Positions 10,429-21,337 of a DNA stretch of 55,832 nucleotides are shown here, piece by piece. The stretch's first letter is position 1; each line of letters starts with the position of its first letter. The position numbers and the translations under genes were made by a program. The notes below the pieces were generated by a model. The model was not told the DNA's origin. It saw only the letters and a list, made by a program, of their open reading frames with translations, and made no database searches. This DNA comes from Chara braunii. Taxonomy: Eukaryota > Streptophyta > Charophyceae > Charales > Characeae. The DNA lies in assembly GCA_003427395.1 (NCBI GenBank), contig BFEA01000394.1, positions 1,279,804-1,335,635 on the forward strand. The letters run 5' to 3'.

Positions 10429-10535
10429 CCGTCTTCACCCGAATAGAACGCCCCCGATCTTTAAAGCTGTACTTGGGGCAACTTGCAGTCCAGATACAGC
10501 GATAACTACCGGGCGTTCTATTCGGGTGAAGACCG
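10429..10535. mobile_element. 107-bp inverted-repeat element flanked by TA (MITE-like)
   Basis: The arms 10,431-10,453 and 10,511-10,533 are perfect 23-bp inverted repeats with core TTCACCCGAATAGAACG. Including the flanking bases they extend to about 28 bp with one mismatch. TA dinucleotides lie immediately outside (10,427-10,428 and 10,536-10,537). Aligned to L1, the element sits at a precise gap in the L3 endonuclease between the SLCL and VASIVPW segments, so it is a real insertion. A TA target duplication and short size fit a Tc1/mariner-derived (Stowaway-like) MITE. It has no coding capacity. Confidence 0.75.
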
Positions 10536-10647
10536 TAGGCAAAGAGAGTCCTACAGATCTTCTGGCACGAGGATCAGATCTATCTTGGACATCGATCGCC
10601 AGTTAGTCCCGGTGTGGTTTCTCTAGTATGAGAAGTATCTTGTGTCC

Positions 10648-10702
10648 AGGTTCATTTTCCATCTACTGGTGTGGGGTGTCGCCTGCTGGAAAATGGGTCC
10701 AG
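10648..10702 (-). repeat. Miniature copy of the LINE 3' motif inside L3
   Basis: On the minus strand the hairpin-1 motif (GGACCCATTTTCCAGCAGG) and a hairpin-2-like sequence lie within the endonuclease fragment, flanked by CTGGAC on both sides. It could be an extremely truncated LINE-tail insertion of about 50 bp. The CTGGAC match is short and overlaps the motif itself, so this is tentative. Confidence 0.4.
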
Positions 10703-10882
10703 AGAATGATTCTGGAATATAGGGGCAGGGATAAGCATAGATCATTGACCATGCTTTTGTCATCTTCTATTTATGAGGGGCAGGGGGAGGGGATTTCCCA
10801 ACGGTCTAACCACCGGTCTGGGGCTGCGTTGAAGTCCCCTGCAATCAACATCCGCATCCGTACCTTTGCTGGGGTCTGCCTC

Positions 10883-10897
10883 TTTTTTTTTTTTTTT
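10883..10897 (-). repeat. Poly-A run (15) within L3
   Basis: A 15-T run on the + strand, thus poly-A in the LINE direction, located between the CVYAP and GDFNA endonuclease segments. It may mark another truncated LINE tail. I could not find its target duplication. Confidence 0.45.
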
Positions 10898-11087
10898 GTA
10901 CACGTTCAGCGTAGGGCAGTTGGCATTTCAGCTCAAGAGTGCAGGTACCAGCCCACCTCACCTTCAGGGTTATACTCTAGGAAAACCTCGTTCATTCGCC
11001 TGTGGCGTTGGGGGCATAGACACAGCTCCATACTCACCAGAACTGAGACCCACCTGCCTTCTTCTGGGTCTGCCGCCCAGTTGAGTC

Positions 11088-11096
11088 GTTCTACCC
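11088..11096. repeat. Target-site duplication of L4, distal copy
   Basis: GTTCTACCC on the + strand, directly adjacent to the poly-T of L4 and identical to 11,698-11,706. Confidence 0.85.
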
Positions 11097-11697
11097 TTTT
11101 TTTTTTTTTTTAATGCTCCAATCTATTGGTGGGAGCCACACCTGATGGAAAATGGGTCCTTTTGCAAAACTAAAACAAAACGAAAGCTGATGTTCATAGA
11201 GGAGGGGACCTGAGGGGAGGCACAGGGATTGGTCCTGTTGGCATGGTCCCTGATGCTACCGGCTGTCCCCTAGCCGGTATCGCCCACCTGCAGGTCGGGA
11301 GCAGCCCCCGCATGTTCTCTCGTGAACACGGTTCTGGCAACTACGGGGTTCCCCGTATGCCTACAATTAGGAGTAGTGGTAGGTAGGTAGTGTGAGGTGA
11401 AATTGAGAGAAGAATATAGCTTTAAACAAAACAAAAAAAAAACAAAAAAAAGAAAGAGAGAGAAAAAAAGAAAAAAAAGAAAAAAAAGAGAGAAAATTTG
11501 CTTTCCGTCCCAATTTGAATATGTTTTCCACAAAGTCAGCTGCCTCCTGGGCCTGTGGCCAGAACCCTGTGAGAATGGCCCTCCATGACCATGGCCATTG
11601 TGGGTCAGGGACCATCTTTCTCCCTATTCTATCCCACCAGCGCCACGTCAGTTTTGCCATTGGGAATTGCATGAACACATGCTCGATGGTTTCAGTG
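11097..11697 (-). mobile_element. 5'-truncated LINE insertion L4 (601 bp)
   Basis: On the minus strand it begins within the RT zinc-binding domain (TETIEHVFMQFPMAKLTWRWW), continues through a pyrimidine-rich 3' UTR, and ends with the two-hairpin motif and a 16-A tail (poly-T 11,097-11,112). It is flanked by 9-bp duplications GTTCTACCC. Removing it and one duplication joins the L3 endonuclease in frame: WLPSGSRVE continues directly to RLNWAADPEEGRWVSVL. This is textbook target-primed insertion with 5' truncation. Confidence 0.88.
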
Positions 11698-11706
11698 GTT
11701 CTACCC
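11698..11706. repeat. Target-site duplication of L4, proximal copy
   Basis: GTTCTACCC, matching 11,088-11,096, at the truncated 5' end of L4. Confidence 0.85.
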
Positions 11707-11985
11707 TGGATCCTGACGGCAGCCAAATTGCCACACCAGCATTGTTGGGCCTTGGAGCGGTGCTCTGGAGGCCTGGTATGGCCATATCATCGTGTGTGTC
11801 CGGTTATGTCCTGGTGTGTCCATTAGCTGGGTGTCCTGGACGAAGAAAATGTTTGGTCATTGTCAGCCCCCCACACCCTTCAACAGCTCCCATATGGCAT
11901 GTTTTTTGTAACCCGCTGAGGCCAAGCCATTGACGCTTACAGAGCGCAGATTTAGGTCTGCCACTTGCTGGCATTGGTTCCAGAT
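11707..11985 (-). pseudogene. LINE endonuclease fragment L3, upstream part
   Basis: The minus-strand translation gives DLNLRSVSVNGLAS, then AIWELLKGVGG, NIFFVQDTQLMD, and NAGVAIWLPSGSRVE. All align with the N-terminal half of the L1 endonuclease, with at least one frameshift. The catalytic Glu position reads VQDTQ instead of VQETH, so the enzyme would be impaired. It abuts the 3' tail of L2 at about 11,988. Confidence 0.75.
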
Positions 11986-11987
11986 TT

Positions 11988-12827
11988 TGTTCTTTTTTTT
12001 TGTCTTTTAAAAACACCCCCCCCCCCGTGCTGTGCTAGTGCTGCTGATAAGAGCAGGCATCACTAGCACCCGGGGAGAGGCTCCATCTATTGGTGGGAAG
12101 CGTCACCTGCTGGAAAACGGGTCCACCGTCCCGTACACAGACTGAATCAGGAGAGTATCATAAAATACAACTGGTCAGGAACTATGACTGAGAAGGACGC
12201 CTGCCAGCATTGATTACTCTGTCTCCAGAGGATTGACTGTGCAGGTTGTTGGGAAAAAGGAGGTAAACCTCTTCGCCCTGTACCAGGTGCCAGATTCCTA
12301 CTGCTGAGAGACTAGTTCCTCCCTCTCCTACCTCCTCCTCCCGCACTATCAATCCCTCTGTTTCTCATTTATACATGACAGGCTAAGATTACTTAGGATA
12401 CTCAGACTGTCAGCATTAACTACCCGAGGCAGAGGGAAAAAAGCGGGGTGTACGTCAGCGGAGTCCTCCCCAGGGGGTTCCAGGGAGGAGTTCCATATGT
12501 GGGCATAATTGTACATACAGATGTATGTGGATGTAAGGGAGACCGGGTGGAGAATTTAGCGTTTGGGACAGAATATCTGCTAGAGAAAGGGCATGAGGTG
12601 GGAAGGGGTCTGGGACATTGGAGGGAGGGCATAGCGGGAATGAGGGTTCTATGTTTGTCCAGTTTTTGAACACTTAGTCTAGACGGTAGTCTCTCATTTC
12701 TTCCAAATTTCGCAGTCCCTCTCCCCTGTCTCCACTCCATTCTACTTTTGCAATCCATCCTTCTCTTTCCCCTCCTACCCAGTCCGTACAAAATGCTGTA
12801 ATCCGACTCCTGACATCTCCGATTTGT
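11988..12827 (-). other. 3' UTR and tail of LINE L2
   Basis: No coding signal. On the minus strand the region ends with the hairpin motif (12,079-12,136; arms GCTTC and GGAGC, one wobble pair), a G-rich run, TTTTTAAAAGAC and a short 9-A tail at about 11,990. The order matches the tails of L1 and L4. Confidence 0.6.
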
Positions 12828-14505
12828 CTAGAAAGGTCTAATTGTGATTTTGTGTCCGACCATTTTTTGTGTAAGTTCAAAATGCACCTGCTGCTGGATC
12901 CGTTCTGTAATCTCTAACCCTTCCACTCTTACCTTTTCCATGGCCAGGGTGCACCTCTGCCACTTTAGTGCCCATATCACCGCCCTCCTTCCCAATCTGA
13001 ACATATTCTCTACGAAGGTCGTGGCTGTTCCTGCAAACGGCCAGTGTGCAGCCAATATGGCTTGCCATGACCAGGGCGAGGGGATGTCGGATTCCATTTT
13101 CTGCCATATGCGGTCCCACCATCTCCATATGAATTGGGCAATCGGGCACTGCATGAAAATATGTTCAACGGTCTCCACCTTCTTATGAAAAGGAAAACGA
13201 ATGGCACCGCTAACACCATGGAAGCAGGAGACCTCTTTGTTCGAGGTTAGTATGGTCAGTCAACCAGTCGTTGGTTGACAAACAACGGTGGGCAATCTAC
13301 CACTGTAGGGAGGTGATTTTCATGGGCTTAGATTTTTGTTCCGTGAACCATTGGATCGGTGACACGAGGGAGCGGTCCACATTTAGGTGTCTGACCCATC
13401 TATCGTTTATCGTGTCTCTCATATACCGTTTAGGTCTAAGCATTTTGTAGGGTGATTTGACCGACAGCTGGTGAAGACTAATATGGCCTACTTTGGGGGT
13501 GCCCCTCTTTTGGGGGGGCTTCCATGTCCATTCTACCTGGTCGAGAGCCAGATCCTGGATTGGTTTGAATGGTTGGAACACCACTCTCTATCCCTTCTCC
13601 TCTATAAATCTCACTCGGTGCATTGTTGCTTTCTCTTTCCATTCGAAGGGTGCTCTACTCCCTTGGAGAGTGCCCACATTCATGATCGTGTAGTGTTTGA
13701 TCAGAACTGTTTGGGGTGAGATCATATGTATCTGGCCAATCCTCAGCGGGCTCTCTATGCTTGCCACCCAATCGCTTATTCTCAAGAATTCGGTACCACT
13801 TCAGTGGGATGACTTCTATAAGGTTATCCAAAAGTTCCTCTACATGATGGCAGTACCTTAGGGTTTCCCGCAAGTGGTCTTTTGTTATCCAGTCCTGTCT
13901 CTTGTTGTCCCAGAGATCCTCGACCCTAAGTACCCCACGTTTAGCCAAACTTTTCCAAGGGAGGGATGAGCTTATCATGACGCAGCCTCTCAAATATATC
14001 CCCAATCATCGGTAGACTTCCTCGGGGTGGGTCATGTCTGGGAGTGAGACTTTACGTCAGGTATCCAGCAGAGATGACCAAAAGTTGTCCATCAACTGGC
14101 CCCCGCCATCCAACCCCTTTTTTCCTTGTGGGAGCTTTCGTGGGATCGTCCAGAACCGGTCCTCGAGCCATGTCCGCGGGTGAATTGTATGAGGGGTCGC
14201 CGGGGTCAGCAGGGCCAAATGTTCCAGAGCTAAAACACATAACGGGCTCTGGGGGGCAAAAATGAGTTTTTTAATCCATTTGAACCGTAATGTTTGCACA
14301 TGCGTGCCCGGGTCAATTATTCTCTGGCCTCCCTCTGCCTTAGGATGGATAATTGAATCGCACGCCACTCAGCTAATTATATTGGTCGGCTCGCCATCCC
14401 CCCCCATAGAAAAACCGCTGCCTTTTTCCTTAGGCTCCTCAGGACCGCTTTGCTCAAAGGCAACACGAAGGACTTTACGATAATGTTGCAAGGATTACAT
14501 TGTTA
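12828..14505 (-). pseudogene. LINE L2 ORF2, thumb and zinc-binding (zf-RVT) C-terminus
   Basis: From right to left, several frames align with L1 and extend beyond it: SIIHPKAEGG with QTLRFKWIKKLIF (14,057-14,368), RGVLRVEDLWDNKRQDW (13,655-14,005), a segment with WVRHLNVD (13,297-13,584), and METVEHIFMQCPIAQFIWRWWDRI (12,828-13,178). The last is the zf-RVT signature of plant LINEs, thought to bind the template. Frameshifts separate the pieces. The L2 Trp in FKWIKK identifies the L1 stop at 7,367 as a mutated Trp codon. Confidence 0.75.
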
Positions 14506-14565
14506 AGTACGGGATGTGTGCTTGTTTCTCCAATTGTTTAATTTATGTCGAGCCCGGGCGCTGAT

Positions 14566-16024
14566 TCATTCGTCGTTAGTTGATGCACGTTCCTCTGTGG
14601 TCATGGATACCCCTATGATTCTTACTGGGGTTCCTAACGGCATCCATGTAATGCGTGGTGACTCTGGAGGACGTCCCCCTTCATAGTGAATCGACCATCC
14701 TTGTGTCTTGGACCCCCAATTAACTGTCATGTCGGAAATCCTGACAAACTTTTCCATCATTTGTTGGATTTCCTCCATGTTGCAATGTGTGGCCTCTGCC
14801 ATTATTGTGAGATCATCGGCAAACAGGGAGCACACCAGGATTGCGTCCTCCGGAATACGTGTGACTCGGATTTTAGTAATATTTTTGTTTGCTCAAAGGT
14901 TGGCAGCTAGTGCTTCCATAATGACCAATAAAAGGAAGGGGGCAATTGGGTCTCCAAGGTGGACCGGCTGCTATAAGTGTAGGGGCGGCGCAAGGCATCC
15001 ATTGACTTGGACGCAAGTGGTTGCATTCTGGTGTAGAAGTCGATGAAAATTAAGACCGCGTTTTGACGAGAGTGTCTCGTGAGCTGGAGTATCTCGTGGA
15101 TTAACCTGATATTTTTTTGTATGTTTCTATTCTCCATGGAACCGATTTGGGAGGGAGGGATGATGCCTTCTATTACCGGGATCATTCTGTTTGCTAAGGT
15201 TTTAGACAACATTTTGTACAATATTGTGAGGACTATTATTGGGTGGTAATTTATGACATCCATCTTGTCCCTTTTCTTATATAGGAGGGTTAATATCCCT
15301 TGCCCCGCCCTCTCTTCCATCTCACCTGTGAGTCATACTTCATTGTAGAAGTCCATAACATCTTTGCTCAAAAACTTTCATGTGGTTTCCAAGAATTCCT
15401 TTGGAAAGTCATCAATCTCGGGTGACTTCTCCTCGTTCATTTGCAGGAGGGCGGTCCATATCTCTTGTTTAGAGAGTGGGGCCTCTAAGGATTCACGCTA
15501 CTCGAGTGTCAATGTTTTGTTTACCGGTTCCAAAAACTCTCCTATTAGGCGATCGTCGTATGACGCATCCGATTTGTCCACATGCGAGGAAAAAAAGTAT
15601 TCGTAGAAATTGTACATTATCTTAGTGCACTGGGCTGTGGTCACGACCGGGGCCGATTCCTTGGCTTTCGACTCATAAAGTGTCTAGATCGTGGTCCTTT
15701 GGATACGTGTTCTGGCCAAGCTGAAGAAGTGAGAGTCCATGGAGAACCTGGATAGTCTTGCCCTTGTTTGGGCTCCCTGCCATCAATACTGTGTGCGCTT
15801 CAGAAGTTGGTCCTTCTAATCCTGTTTGTGAGTTGTAGTTCACGGGTCCTTTGTTCCTGCCCTTGCGAGTTTTGTTTCTGTTCTGTATCCACAAGATTTT
15901 GCATAATCGTATTTTTTTGCTGGTGTCGTTGTGCAACTAAATATTTGGAATATTTGTTGCAGTTTTTACCCATAGAAAAAAATCGTTGTTAAACTATGCG
16001 ATTTGCAATTCTTGTTGAGGACGG
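14566..16024 (-). pseudogene. LINE L2 ORF2, endonuclease-RT linker and RT core
   Basis: The frame at 14,907-15,320 carries ILTLLYKKRDKMDVINYHPI and the start of the catalytic block at IFIDF. It then jumps out of frame to NATTCVQVNG, losing the block that in L1 reads EKAYDHVD and the following roughly 30 residues. The frame at 14,566-14,835 contains SLFADDLTIM, so the FADD catalytic pair is intact. The stretch 15,321-16,024 is the decayed linker, with FNNDFFLWVKTA matching FNNGLFFMAKRC of L1. The gene is cut at 16,024 by element A and resumes at 43,867. Confidence 0.8.
16021..16024. repeat. Target-site duplication (ACGG), left of element A
   Basis: ACGG directly precedes the 5' LTR and is repeated at 43,867-43,870 directly after the 3' LTR. 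Four bases is at the short end for Ty3/gypsy elements, but the flanking LINE is restored in frame when one copy is removed. Confidence 0.85.
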
Positions 16025-16739
16025 TGTCGGTGCGAATACCCTTACAAGGGTATCCGCCCTGTTTTTTGCAAGTGACAGAAAATAGTTTTGGTCTAGAGTT
16101 TAAGTATACCACGCTAAGCACGACTGCGTCTATAATTGCGTGACAGGGTGGTTGACCACAATAGCGAGTGCGTGGGCGCGCAGGCTTAAGTCGTGCGTGA
16201 TTCTTTTCTGTTGTTGATCGTAAAGCCGGCCCGGACCTCGGTCGTTTTGCTTGGTGATATTATTATTATTTATTTTTGATTAAGCAAGGATTAAGGATAT
16301 TTTCTTTTGATTGGTACATCTAACCGAGTCGAGCGCGCGTGCGGAGAACGACCCCGACGACGACATCGGCAACGGCGGCGCGATTTCGTGTGGTAAGCAG
16401 GATGTCGTAGGATGGCGCGCGGGGCAATTATGGCATTGTATAAGCAAGCCGGCGCAGGCACTGGGAGCCTCACAGCCGGTTTTGCTAGCCCAGAGCGCCG
16501 CACGGAACTGCTTTATGTTGAGTTTCGCGCCTCTTGAGTTCAGGCATGGGCTTAGCCCTATAGGTTACGGCATTGGGTTGACACGACGGGCGCCAGCGCG
16601 GGAGTAGCAAAGCGACGTGGAGGAGACCGAGGGGTCGAGGACCTGAAGGGGTTATCCCCCTCGGTTTTGTTACGAGCGCGGTGGCGAGCCCGATCCGCGG
16701 GGCCGGCGAGGTGCCAGCAGTCCCGCTGATCCCCGACAA

Positions 16740-16800
16740 TATGGTGTTTACCTTTGTTTTATTATTATTATTATTTTTTCGTTTTATTAGTCTCAGTCCC
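16740..16800 (+). repeat. TTATTATTATT tract in LTR
   Basis: A short ATT-rich run, shared with the 3' LTR at about 36,718-36,745. A similar run occurs near 16,259. They are simple sequence with no clear role. Confidence 0.5.
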
Positions 16801-17626
16801 TTTTTATAGCGTCCGGTTCCGGGACGCGAGACTACGGTAGTATTGCGTGGGGAGTGTTGTACTCGCGGATTGCCTGGAGTGCAATTACAAACTGCGTTCG
16901 TGGCTGGGACGGAGCTGCGTCCCGTTTTGCCTTGGGACGCCGTGTCGTGGGAAGGACAGGCCCCAAGAGCCTAGCTCATTGGGTACACCATTGAACTGTT
17001 GAAATACACATCGTGTTCAAACCCAGATGATGGGCCTTGATGGGTAAAAACCGAATATTCCGAGTTGCCTGAGGGTCGGGGCTGATTGACCCCGCGGCCT
17101 AGGCTATGTCCTTCGGGACGTCCGTTAAAATTGGAATGATGTAGAGAAGGTTGGCGTGGCTACTGGCGCTAGGCGCTGTATTGAGTAAAGCCACGGGCAG
17201 TGGGTGTACCCGCGAACTGTCCAAACACAGGCCGAAAGACCTTGACACTGCGGGGAATGAACCTGCCCGGGGTTCTGCCGCAGGTACATGCGAAGCGGAT
17301 GGATAAAACCCGGCGGGATCAGGTAAAGGCAATGCTGTCGTACCGACTATCTTGTCGGACTTGGATATAGGGGCTAAGACTAAATCAACCATTCTAGGAG
17401 CTAGTTCCTCCTCTGGGGGCACTGTGCAGCATTGAGGCAGAGCAAACAGTGCGATAGCGGGCGACGGACGCTAGGCAGGCTAGGCCAAACAGGGGCGCTG
17501 CGGGGTGGTAAGTCATCGTGGGTATCGAAGCTGCTCGTCGAGGTGTGCTGAGCAACATTGACGGGCGCAAAGGCAGCGTTACTAATGTGCAAATTGTTCG
17601 TCGGACTTGGGTATAGGGGCGAATGA

Positions 17627-18121
17627 CTAATCGAACCGTCTAGTAGTTGGTTCCCACTGAAGTTTCCCTGGAGGCAGCAGGCGCTGTGCATCGAGGTGGC
17701 GGAGCGTGGCGTTCGTTTTCGTCTGTCGGGCTGGTCGGAGTAGCCAGGGAAGCGGCTGCACTGAGGCACAGGCGGGCCGAGGGGAAGAGGAAAACAGAGA
17801 CGGACAGCGGGGTGCAACAGCGGACGGAGTTGGAGAGTGGCAAGAAAAAGGGACTAAATCGGGGCGCGTTTTCGGGCCGGATTCAGTTGGAGAAGAAGCT
17901 ACGGAGCAAGATATGGCGGAGCTGGCTATGCAGTGAACGGGCGACAACGAAGGCAACGGGAAGTAGTAGGAGAGGGATGGGTTACGAAGAAGCGCTGGGG
18001 CGAACGCAGGTGCAGCGGGGAAGAGACCGAGCAGGAGGGAAGAAGTGGGAATGAACCCAAACGCGGGGTGCGCCGGATGCATTCGGAGCAAAGAGGAGGT
18101 ATGGCGGGGTGGATAACTCAC
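17627..18121 (-). other. Antisense open frame in the 5' LTR, 164 codons
   Basis: An antisense frame, rich in Ser and Pro, that is also open in the 3' LTR (37,589-38,083). I find no domain. LTR copies are identical at insertion, so its presence in both copies is not evidence of selection, and GC-rich sequence yields such frames by chance. Confidence 0.25.
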
Positions 18122-18839
18122 AGCTTGCCCGTTTCTTAGCCAAATCGGGCGAGCGAAGAGTTGATTTCGGGGGATTAAAGTGGGTGACCCCGACTGAAGT
18201 ATTAATTTTAGGATTAGATTAGTATATTGTGAGTTAGTGAGAAATTCAGTGAGGGGAGCTATGGCAGAGAGATGAGGAGGAGGAATGGCGACGGGAAAAC
18301 ACCTGTTTCTCTACGAAAGCGAGTGTCTGCAGGGTCAAAACTGACAGTCGAGGGGCGGGTGACGCTGAGTATGAGGTTAGATAAGAGAGATAGTTAGTAG
18401 GTGGAGAGTAGAGGAGGATGGAAAACGAGGAGTGAAGGGGAGTGGAGATTCGGATGAACCTGGATGGGTCCCCGCGTTAGATACATGCGATAGAGGGGGA
18501 AAAAGAAAATATCGATCCCACCCATTTCTTGATGAAAACGGGTGGGAGAAAGGTCTACTCCAACGTTTTAGAGTCGGGCGAACTCGATTTCGTGGTTAGT
18601 TTTAGAGTTGGTTTAATGGAATTAGAGGTTAGTGAAGAGATCCGTGCGCGGAGGCTATGGCGGGAGAGATGGTAGCAGGAGTGGAAGTTCTGAACCCCAC
18701 TCGATTCTCGATGGTTTCGAGCGGGATAAAATGGGAAATTGGGGTTTGGGAAGGAGACGAATCGGATGGCGGTGTTAGATTTAGAGTTTGGTAGTTACTT
18801 TTGAGATTGTTAAGTAAAGAAGCTGCGCCCGGGAGGGGG

Positions 18840-19114
18840 NNNNNNNNNNNNNNNNNNNNNNNNNNNNNNNNNNNNNNNNNNNNNNNNNNNNNNNNNNNNN
18901 NNNNNNNNNNNNNNNNNNNNNNNNNNNNNNNNNNNNNNNNNNNNNNNNNNNNNNNNNNNNNNNNNNNNNNNNNNNNNNNNNNNNNNNNNNNNNNNNNNNN
19001 NNNNNNNNNNNNNNNNNNNNNNNNNNNNNNNNNNNNNNNNNNNNNNNNNNNNNNNNNNNNNNNNNNNNNNNNNNNNNNNNNNNNNNNNNNNNNNNNNNNN
19101 NNNNNNNNNNNNNN
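18840..19114. other. Assembly gap (275 N)
   Basis: The matching part of the 3' LTR (38,806-38,894) is only 89 bp and contains a long poly-T run and T/C-rich sequence. The gap is therefore probably a homopolymer break, and its stated size is about 186 bp too large. Confidence 0.9.
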
Positions 19115-19654
19115 TTTTCCCTACTCACCTAGAGGTGATGCTTATCCCCTGTGCATTACCTTCTCTCGGTTGCGAGGGAGGTTTCCTTCCCGGAGAAACT
19201 TTCTCCTCGCCGTTTAGCCCCCCCCTCACTTTGACTGAATCAAGTCGAGCAAGTGGCCAGATACGCTCGCATACGGGGCGCTACGGCAGCGAGGAGAGGC
19301 AGCGGAGCAGAGGGAGAGGAATGCAATGAGAGGGAAACGGGAGGTTGTACGACATACATAAGGCCTCATACGGAGGATGGGGAGTGAAAACAGTCGTGGG
19401 GATGAAGACGTACCTGTTATTCGGTGCCTTGCTTGACGGGTCGACGGGGGCAGCAGACTCAGGCTGGGGAATCGACGAATGTACATTCCTATGCGTGGGC
19501 TGAATGGTTCATCCCAGCCTTGTCCATCCTAACAAAGAGAAAGGGAGGATCACACAGAGAGAGAGAGGGAGAATCAACAGTTTGGCGGGAGGGAAAGATT
19601 CAAGCACTCACCAGAATTGGCTGCGTAGTAGCTGATGCCTACAGTTGATTACTG

Positions 19655-19760
19655 TTGGCTGCTATTGGCTGCTACTGTCGCTACCAACGGCCATCAAGCG
19701 TTGTTGCTGTTGGCTGCTGTTGCTGCTGTTGGCTGCCGCAGCGTGCTGCTGTTACGGCAA
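19655..19760 (+). repeat. TTGCTG/GGCTGC-rich imperfect repeat in LTR
   Basis: Imperfect repeats of TTGCTGTTGGCTGC. The 3' LTR has the equivalent at about 39,425-39,530. Open frames through it are Cys-rich low-complexity artefacts. Confidence 0.6.
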
Positions 19761-20653
19761 CGGGCTACAGGCGAACTGCTGCTATAGAGGACCGGGCAGG
19801 GAATGTGCCAACGCTACTGGTCATCACTACGAATTACGACTGCTTCTAAAGGGTTGTTTTGCTAAGTCTGGGTGGGACACTGCCACTGTGGCTGTCTGCT
19901 ACGGATCGTGTACGGGCTACGGACTGCGGACCACAGATTGTTGCTATTGGCCACTACCGCGTACTGCAACTGCTGGCGTTGGGGACTGTTGACTGTTACA
20001 GCCGCTGCGCAACCGGGCTAAGGAGAGACATTGGGTTTTGAGGAGGCGATATAACTGGACAAAATAGGGGCTAGTGTTTCATTCCGAGAGGTCGTCAAGG
20101 GGATCGACTTCAACAGTTGACTACAGTTGTCACTAGTTGGCCATCATTGCGGGGCCCTCAGGCGAACCAAAATAATAAGGCCCTCTCTCGCAAGTTTGAG
20201 CGCACTATCCTTGTATCTGAGAAACTCAAAACTTTCTCCCTCTTCCCTTCTAAGTCTCAGTCTAGTCTTTGGTTATGAGAGGAAGGCGGTAGGGGGGATT
20301 GCAACCCGTAGGTCCGCATTAAGACTCTGTGGGGAGTCCACCCACCGATTGCGGGAGCTCTGCTGGAACCTAGGCGAGGTTCTGGAGGCAGGGAACCTTC
20401 AGGTAAATCATCTTTATCTATATAACCCACTACTACCCATGTTTGTCTATCTCCCTGTAGTATGATTGCGGTATGCTTATGTTGTCCCTATGGTTTTTGC
20501 TTTCTCTTCAGGACCCAATCAGACTGAATGGAAAAAATGTGTGAGAGTGAAGCTTAAGTTTCATTTTTGTTTTGACTGAAAGAAGACTAAGGATGAACTG
20601 AGGGAAGGTTGGAGGAAGACACTTTTGCATGCGTTTGGAAGGGTCAACCAAAG

Positions 20654-21337
20654 CCTGAGCATTGTTTCTACTTTGAATGGCTCAGGGCTATGCTTATTTG
20701 GCTGTTTTCTGAAGGACCAGGCATTGTTTCTACAGTGAATGCCCTGGTTGCTATGTTTATTTAGTTGTTTTCTGGAGGACCAGACATTGTTTCTACTGTG
20801 AATGAGCTGTTTACTCTAGTTAACTCTGAGGGTTTGCCTGATTGAAGAGGTTTAATTTCTTGTTTATTTTGAGGGAGGATTTTTGGTCTAAGGCTAAGCA
20901 TTGTTTCCATGGTGAATGGGTTAGCCTGAAAACCACGCACATAAATTAAACTGAGTATAAAGGAAAATACTTTATGTATATTTGCATGTGAACTGGCAGC
21001 TGGGCATTGTTTCTATTGTGAATGGTCCAGTGTTAAGCCATATCATTAAGAAGAGAAAAAGAAAAACACAAAGTATAAATGAAAATAGTCTGGGCAAGCT
21101 GAACATTGTTTCTACTGTGAATGGTTCAGTCCCCTACCCATATTTGCCTTTTCTATTAAAAACAAAGTCAGAGAAATACTAAATCTTGGATATTAAACAG
21201 CTCAAGGCGACTAGGCATTGTTTCTATGGCAAACGACCTAATCATCTGCCCAAAAGAAGAGAGAAGTAGTTGTGCAACCTGTTCGTGTATATCTTAAAGG
21301 CAAGCTGCGCATTGTTTCCATGGCGGATGGTCCAGCT
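20654..21337 (+). repeat. Array of eight hairpin units with conserved loop (5' LTR)
   Basis: Each unit has the core CATTGTTTCTACTGTGAATG or a close variant, flanked by arms complementary to each other but different between units. Examples are CCTGAG with CTCAGG (20,654-20,686), ACCAGG with CCTGGT (20,716-20,748), AGGCTAA with TTAGCCT (20,891-20,927), and CTGAA with TTCAG (21,099-21,129). CATT and AATG inside the core extend the stems. Spacing is irregular (about 60-110 bp). Arms that differ but stay complementary suggest selection on structure, in RNA or DNA. Confidence 0.8.

Larger units (their letters stand above)
10390..11087 (-). pseudogene. LINE endonuclease fragment L3, downstream part, interrupted
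   Basis: On the minus strand this continues the L3 endonuclease from 11,707-11,985. It shows GRWVSVL, then a CVYAP segment, then GDFNAAPDRW with the canonical Gly-Asp, then MSKIDLILVPEDL, and finally VASIVPWSPCPGLD. All align in order with the L1 endonuclease. The piece is cut by the small TA-flanked element at 10,429-10,535, by a 15-T run at 10,883-10,897, and by a miniature LINE-tail motif at about 10,648-10,702. Around the 15-T run the order is partly duplicated, so a further insertion or rearrangement is likely. Confidence 0.7.

Noticed and set aside
19655-19992. Cys-rich small proteins
   Set aside because: They are translations of TTGCTG-type repeats.
20127-20465. 112-codon + strand frame present in both LTRs
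   Set aside because: It begins at TTG, has no domain, and recent common origin of the LTRs explains its presence in both.
20654-21337. Regularly recurring short repeat resembling a CRISPR array
   Set aside because: Spacing is irregular, the repeats lie in an LTR of a eukaryotic retroelement, there are no cas genes, and the unit is a hairpin.
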